A DNA stretch of 64,000 nt, taken from Burkholderia sp. 9120. GTDB lineage: Bacteria; Pseudomonadota; Gammaproteobacteria; Burkholderiales; Burkholderiaceae. Positions within the stretch are counted from its first letter, which is position 1, and every line of letters begins with the position of its first letter. The notes beneath the pieces are model-generated. The model was not told the DNA's origin and searched no databases. It saw nothing but the letters and a program-made list of their open reading frames with translations. The stretch spans positions 1,736,001-1,800,000 of the forward strand of contig NZ_JQNA01000001.1 in the NCBI RefSeq assembly GCF_000745015.1, written 5' to 3'. This document shows positions 59,723-64,000 of the stretch, in pieces. Position numbers and translations under genes: made by a program.

Positions 59723-59771
59723 GTCGATGAGCGGCGCGGCTTCGACTTCTTTCACCGCACCGCTCATCGAC
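59723..59771 (-). other. Long inverted repeat in the nrdA-nrdB spacer
   Basis: Perfect 12-bp arms GTCGATGAGCGG / CCGCTCATCGAC with a 25-base loop, about 140 bases after the nrdA stop codon. No U-tract follows on the minus strand, so mRNA processing or stabilisation is more likely than termination. Confidence 0.6.
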
Positions 59772-59909
59772 TTCACTCGTCTGCGTCACTACCGCTTCAT
59801 CGCATCGAGCTGCGTTGCTCGCCGCATTCGGGTGACTACCTACAACCCGTCAGCAAGCAACGCTCCCGCTATCTGCTTCGCGCTCACCCGCAGCGCTTGT
59901 TGGCAACGC

Positions 59910-62906
59910 TTACTGGCAAGCTTCGCACTCGTCGAAACCTGCGTCGCCCGGACGCATCATGCAGACCGGACCATCCGCTTCCGGCGCTGCTTCGACGACT
60001 GCTGCCGTGGCCGCTGCAGCCTGAAAGCCGCCCGGCGTTGCGCCGCCTCCGTTCGCGCCGAAGCCACCCGCTGCGCCGCCAGCCGCGCCACCCGAACCTT
60101 CGCCGCCGCCCGAACTCACCGCGTTCAGTTGACCGTGCGCCACCGTCGACTTCTCGACGTGCGTCGCCGCCATCGTGCGGAGGTAGTAGGTCGTCTTCAG
60201 ACCGCGCACCCAGGCGAGCTTGTAGACCTCGTCGAGCTTCTTACCCGACGCGCCGCCCATGTAAATGTTCAGCGATTGCGCCTGGTCGATCCACTTCTGA
60301 CGACGCGAAGCCGCTTCAACCAGCCACACCGGATCGAGTTCGAACGCGGTCGCGTAGATCGCGCGCAGGTCCGCCGGAATCCGGTCGATGCGCGACAACG
60401 TGCCGTCGAAGTACTTCAGGTCGGCGACCATCACTTCGTCCCACAGACCGCGCGCCTTCAGGTCGCGCACCAGGTAGTCGTTGACCACCGTGAATTCGCC
60501 CGACAGATTCGACTTCACATACAGGTTCTGGAACGTCGGTTCGATGCAAGCCGACACGCCGATGATGTTCGAGATCGTCGCCGTCGGCGCGATCGCGACG
60601 CAGTTCGAGTTGCGCATGCCGTACTGGGCGACCCGCGAACGCAGTTCGGTCCAGTCCATCGACTCGCTCGAGTCGACTTCCACGTAACCGCCACGCGCGT
60701 CGGCCAGCAGCTTCACCGAGTCTTGCGGCAGGATGCCGCGATCCCACAGCGAGCCGCGGTAGCTCGAGTAACGGCCGCGCTCTTGCGCCAGTTCCGTCGA
60801 CGCGTAGTAAGCGTAGTAGCAGACCGCTTCCATCGACGTATCGGCGAACGCCACCGCCTCTTGCGACGCGTACGGCGTGCGCAGCAGATGCAGGCAGTCC
60901 TGGAAGCCCATGATGCCGAGACCGACCGGACGGTGCTTCAGGTTCGAGTTACGCGCCTTGGCGACCGCGTAGTAGTTGATGTCGATCACGTTGTCGAGCA
61001 TGCGCATCGCGACGCTGATGGTGCGCTTGAGCTTGTCGTGGTCGAGCACGAGCGTGCCGTCGGCCTGTTCCTTCAGGTGGGCGACGAGGTTCACCGAGCC
61101 CAGGTTGCAGACGGCGATTTCGGCGTCGCTGGTGTTCAGCGTGATTTCCGTGCACAGGTTCGACGAGTGGACGACACCGACGTGCTGTTGCGGCGAGCGC
61201 ACATTGCACGGATCCTTGAACGTGATCCACGGGTGGCCGGTTTCGAACAGCATGCCCAGCATCTTGCGCCACAGTTGCGCCGCCGGCAGCGTCTTGAACA
61301 GCTTGATCTCGCCGCGCGCGACCTTCGCTTCGTAAGCCGTGTAAGCCGTTTCGAATTCCGCGCCGAACAGGTCGTGCAGGTCCGGGCAGGTGGACGGCGA
61401 GAACAGCGTCCAGTCGCCGCCTTCCATCACGCGCTTCATGAACAGGTCGGGAATCCAGTTCGCCGTGTTCATGTCGTGCGTGCGACGACGGTCGTCGCCG
61501 GTGTTCTTACGCAGCTCGAGGAATTCCTCGATGTCCAGGTGCCACGTTTCCAGGTACGCGCACACCGCGCCCTTGCGCTTGCCGCCCTGGTTCACGGCGA
61601 CGGCCGTGTCGTTGACGACCTTCAGGAAGGGAACGACACCTTGCGATTTGCCGTTGGTGCCCTTGATGTGCGAACCGAGCGCACGCACGCGCGTCCAGTC
61701 GTTGCCCAGACCGCCGGCGAACTTCGACAGCAGCGCGTTTTCCTTCAGCGCTTCGTAGATACCGTCGAGGTCGTCGTCGACCGTGGTCAGGTAGCACGAC
61801 GACAGTTGCGAGCGATGCGTGCCCGAGTTGAACAGCGTCGGCGTGGACGACATGAAGTCGAAGCTCGACAGAATGTTGTAGAACTCGATGGCGCGCGCTT
61901 CGCGGTCGATCTCGTTCAGCGACAGACCCATCGCGACACGCATAAAGAATGCCTGCGGCATTTCGATCCGCACGCCGTCGTGATGCAGGAAGTAGCGGTC
62001 GTACAGCGTTTGCAGACCGAGGTAACCGAATTGCAGGTCGCGGCTGTTGTCGAGCGCGGCGCCCAGGCGCTTCAGGTCGAACTGCTGGAGCTTGTCGTCG
62101 AGCAGGCCGGCGCCGATGCCGCGCTTGATGAACTGCGGAAAGTACTCGGCGTAACGCTCGGCCATTTCGCCTTGCGTGACTTCGTCTTCGAGGATCTCGC
62201 GGCGGATCGTGTGCAGCAGGATGCGCGCGGTGACCTGGCTATACGCCGGATCTTTTTCGATCATCGTGCGGGCAGCCAGAATCGCCGAGTCGTAGACCTG
62301 GGTCATCGGCACGCCGTCGTACAGATTCTTGACCGTTTCCGCGATGATCGGGTCGGCGCTCACGGCGTCGCCCAGATTCGCGCAAGCGGATTCGATGATG
62401 CCGCGCAGCGCAGCCATGTCGAGTGGACGCGTGACGCCGTTGTCGGTCACGTTCAGACCCGGCGTGTTGGCGACGATCTGGTCGTCATGACCGCGCGCCT
62501 GGGTGCGCTTCTCGCGATACAGCACGTAAGCGCGCGCAACGTTGTGCTCGCCGCCGCGCATCAGCGCGAGTTCGACCTGATCCTGAATGTCTTCAATATG
62601 GAACGTGCCGCCGTTCGGGCGGCTGCGCACCAACGCACGCACCACGCTCTGCGTAAGTTGCTCGACCAGTTCGCGCACGCGCGCCGAAGCCGCGCCTTGA
62701 CCACCGTTGACAGCCAGAAATGCCTTCGTCACGGCGATGGCGATTTTCGACGGCTCGAACGACACGACGCCGCCGTTGCGGCGGATCACCTTGTAGTCGG
62801 CGAGCGTCGCTTGCGGCGCGAGCGCCTGTGCGCCTTGTGCCTGGCCGAAGGCCTGGCCGGTCGGTGAACCCTCATAGCGGGTCGTCGCGTTGTCGGTGGT
62901 TTGCAT
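59910..62906 (-). CDS. nrdA: Ribonucleoside-diphosphate reductase, alpha subunit
   Basis: A 998-residue R1 protein reducing ribonucleotides to deoxyribonucleotides. An ATP-cone occupies roughly residues 38-130 (VIRRNGGVVSFEPSKIAIAV). Active-site elements are SSCYLTTVDDDLDG, SSNLCTEITLNT (Asn-x-Cys-x-Glu), VCNLGSVNL and AIAPTATISNIIGVS; the C-terminus ends DECEACQ, the mobile Cys pair. Before it lies a Gly/Ala-rich linker. The ATG at 62906 has AGGAG eight bases upstream. Its promoter is about 380 bases upstream with NrdR and DnaA sites. Confidence 0.95.
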   Translation of the reverse strand: MQTTDNATTRYEGSPTGQAFGQAQGAQALAPQATLADYKVIRRNGGVVSFEPSKIAIAVTKAFLAVNGGQGAASARVRELVEQLTQSVVRALVRSRPNGGTFHIEDIQDQVELALMRGGEHNVARAYVLYREKRTQARGHDDQIVANTPGLNVTDNGVTRPLDMAALRGIIESACANLGDAVSADPIIAETVKNLYDGVPMTQVYDSAILAARTMIEKDPAYSQVTARILLHTIRREILEDEVTQGEMAERYAEYFPQFIKRGIGAGLLDDKLQQFDLKRLGAALDNSRDLQFGYLGLQTLYDRYFLHHDGVRIEMPQAFFMRVAMGLSLNEIDREARAIEFYNILSSFDFMSSTPTLFNSGTHRSQLSSCYLTTVDDDLDGIYEALKENALLSKFAGGLGNDWTRVRALGSHIKGTNGKSQGVVPFLKVVNDTAVAVNQGGKRKGAVCAYLETWHLDIEEFLELRKNTGDDRRRTHDMNTANWIPDLFMKRVMEGGDWTLFSPSTCPDLHDLFGAEFETAYTAYEAKVARGEIKLFKTLPAAQLWRKMLGMLFETGHPWITFKDPCNVRSPQQHVGVVHSSNLCTEITLNTSDAEIAVCNLGSVNLVAHLKEQADGTLVLDHDKLKRTISVAMRMLDNVIDINYYAVAKARNSNLKHRPVGLGIMGFQDCLHLLRTPYASQEAVAFADTSMEAVCYYAYYASTELAQERGRYSSYRGSLWDRGILPQDSVKLLADARGGYVEVDSSESMDWTELRSRVAQYGMRNSNCVAIAPTATISNIIGVSACIEPTFQNLYVKSNLSGEFTVVNDYLVRDLKARGLWDEVMVADLKYFDGTLSRIDRIPADLRAIYATAFELDPVWLVEAASRRQKWIDQAQSLNIYMGGASGKKLDEVYKLAWVRGLKTTYYLRTMAATHVEKSTVAHGQLNAVSSGGGEGSGGAAGGAAGGFGANGGGATPGGFQAAAATAAVVEAAPEADGPVCMMRPGDAGFDECEACQ

Positions 62907-63227
62907 GTGCAAAGCTCCTGGTCCTGGAAATGGTGCGGTGATTGCCGCGGATTAAAACGAACGCTGCGCCGCCGCGTGCGCAAGCGATAGGGTGCAGGAA
63001 AGAGGCTGGCTGAGCCGGTTGGCGGGATGCGACGGCGACGAAGCCTGATTCGAATTGAAAACGGTCTTCGTCGTATGCGTCGCGATCACTGGCTATGCCC
63101 CTTCCCTGAATGCTTCTGGATGCCGCCGGTTGGTCTTGACCGGCCGCGCCACAGGAATTTTTTCACTGCCCGGAATGCTTGCGGCGCCGTGCTCGGAGAG
63201 CGGGGCGCCGCTGATTTATGCACTCGG

Positions 63228-63236
63228 TTATCCACA
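63228..63236. promoter_or_regulatory. DnaA box in the nrdA leader
   Basis: TTATCCACA, an exact match to the consensus DnaA box, in the nrdA upstream region. E. coli nrdAB is known to be regulated by DnaA, which supports the assignment. Confidence 0.7.
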
Positions 63237-63239
63237 CAG

Positions 63240-63248
63240 TTATACACA
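63240..63248. promoter_or_regulatory. Second DnaA box in the nrdA leader
   Basis: TTATACACA fits the TTATNCACA consensus and lies three bases after the first box, in the same orientation. Confidence 0.65.
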
Positions 63249-63254
63249 GCCAAC

Positions 63255-63268
63255 ACAAGATATGGTGT
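63255..63268. promoter_or_regulatory. NrdR box 1
   Basis: ACAAGATATGGTGT matches 12 of 14 positions of the reverse NrdR box consensus (ACAAWATATWGWGT). It lies 31 bp from the second box. Confidence 0.7.
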
Positions 63269-63285
63269 GAAACCGAATTTCTGGC

Positions 63286-63299
63286 ACCAAGTATAGTGG
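63286..63299. promoter_or_regulatory. NrdR box 2, overlapping the nrdA -10
   Basis: ACCAAGTATAGTGG matches 11 of 14 consensus positions and covers the -10 hexamer. Its start is 31 bp from that of box 1, the spacing of paired NrdR boxes. Confidence 0.68.
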
Positions 63300-63317
63300 A
63301 GATTCGAGACAGGTCAA
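63290..63317 (-). promoter_or_regulatory. nrdA sigma-70 promoter
   Basis: On the minus strand TTGACC (63312-63317), a 16-base spacer and TATACT (63290-63295). A start site near 63283 gives a leader of about 375 bases before nrdA. Apart from the DnaA and NrdR sites I see no gene or clear structure in 62907-63434. Confidence 0.7.
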
Positions 63318-63434
63318 ATCGTTTTATTTGCTTTGAATGGGTTGACTTTTGGATAGCGCGGCGCGGCGCACTTCCTCGGAGAACAAGGCTGTGCCTTGCT
63401 CTCCTCGCATCACGCAAGGTCGCGCAAAGAGGCG

Positions 63435-64000
63435 TTACGAGTTCGCGGAAAACTTGAGATAGGGGAAATACTGAGCGTCGAGCGCGGTGTCGCGCTGCAG
63501 ACGTTGCCACTCGAAATGCGGACCTGGATCGGTCTTGCGACCCGGGGCGATGTCCGAGTGACCGGCGAGCGCCTCGACCGGATAGCGGGCCTTCAGCGCG
63601 CTCACGAGAGCGCCGAGCGTGCGGTATTGCGCCGCCTCGAAAGCAGCGGTGTCACTGCCCTCCAGCTCGATACCGATCGAGAAATCATTGCAGCGCTCGC
63701 GGCCGAAAAAATTCGACGGCCCCGCGTGCCACGCGCGCTCGTTGCAAGAAACGAATTGCTCGAGCGCGCCGTCGCGATGAATCACGAAATGCGCCGAGAC
63801 CCGCACGCCGCGCAGATGAGTGTCGTAGTACGGGTGCGCGTCGCAGTCGAGCGTGTTGAGGAACAGCTCCGCGATCGCCGTGCCGCCGAACTCGTTCGGC
63901 GGCAGGCTGATGTTGTGAACGACGATCAGCGTCGGCACGGCGCCGTCGGGGCGCGCTTCGAAATTCGGCGAACGGAGTTGACTGGCGGCGGCGACCCAAC
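63435..64000 (-). CDS. ampD: 1,6-anhydro-N-acetylmuramyl-L-alanine amidase AmpD (5' end outside the window)
   Basis: At least 188 residues are visible; the frame runs off the window end. A GTG at 63938 looks like a start, but the 20 codons before it (WVAAASQLRSPNFEARPDGA) form the usual AmpD N-terminus, so the gene continues. Zinc-site motifs are IVVHNISLPP and GHSDIAPGRKTDPGPHFEW; AHFVIHRDGALEQFV and ERAWHAGPSNF are also typical. It is a cytoplasmic murein-recycling amidase whose loss induces AmpC in many species. Confidence 0.93.
   Translation of the reverse strand, partial: WVAAASQLRSPNFEARPDGAVPTLIVVHNISLPPNEFGGTAIAELFLNTLDCDAHPYYDTHLRGVRVSAHFVIHRDGALEQFVSCNERAWHAGPSNFFGRERCNDFSIGIELEGSDTAAFEAAQYRTLGALVSALKARYPVEALAGHSDIAPGRKTDPGPHFEWQRLQRDTALDAQYFPYLKFSANS

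Noticed and set aside
63435..63938. GTG at 63938 as the ampD start
   Set aside because: The in-frame sequence before it has the conserved AmpD N-terminus and stays open to the window end, so the gene is partial.

Overview
The window looks like a stretch of primary chromosome from a Paraburkholderia- or Burkholderia-like betaproteobacterium. The evidence is high GC with strong GC3 bias, the order bamE-dapB-exbB/exbD-leuS-lptE-holA-proA, an aroQ-accB-accC-prmA-zinc-ribbon-tpx-pfkB series, a lysine/alanine-repeat H1-like histone beside nrdB, and an RNase II-family gene coupled to aroE. I found no rRNA, tRNA, CRISPR array, transposase or prophage gene. The window opens inside an NTF2-like gene and closes inside ampD.

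Layout. 1-0.8 kb: two tandem NTF2-like paralogues. 0.8-10.5 kb (minus strand): housekeeping genes for heme (hemJ), proline (proA), replication (holA), LPS assembly (lptE), translation (leuS), energised outer-membrane transport (exbBD), lysine/peptidoglycan (dapB) and outer-membrane assembly (bamE). fur follows on the plus strand. 11.2-15.1 kb: ureidoglycolate lyase, allantoicase and dctA, divergent from a FadR-type GntR regulator, with two FadR-like operators between them. 15.2-20.9 kb: gap, tkt, speE, a VOC protein and rsmE. 21-22.3 kb: a secreted RNase Sa-like ribonuclease with a barstar-type inhibitor, beside a candidate structured small RNA. 22.4-28.7 kb: maeB, thiL-pgpA, pncC, a cupin and pyrF. 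28.9-39.5 kb: a ten-gene minus-strand aldose operon (IclR regulator, dgoK, dgoA, two SDR dehydrogenases, araFGH-type ABC importer, lactonase, aldose epimerase), which suggests oxidative galactose and possibly arabinose or xylose use.

39.5-41.8 kb is the one clearly atypical region. Two inverted copies of a repeat element, each a palindromic head followed by units of about 137 bp (three on the left, two on the right), enclose a small unrecognised gene with palindromes in its upstream region. Base composition is mirrored on the two sides (G/T-rich left, A/C-rich right), and the adjacent mtgA has weaker GC3 than its neighbours.

41.8-64 kb returns to conserved genes: mtgA, aroE, an RNase II-like exoribonuclease, yqiA and mpl, then a plus-strand run from a nucleotidyltransferase-like gene through tlpA, aroQ, accBC, prmA, a DUF3426 protein, tpx, a PfkB kinase and a glycine-zipper lipoprotein. 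The end holds the histone gene and nrdB/nrdA, which are separated by an unusual 849-base spacer. nrdA has a recognisable promoter with two NrdR-like boxes exactly 31 bp apart and two DnaA boxes, and ampD lies upstream of it.
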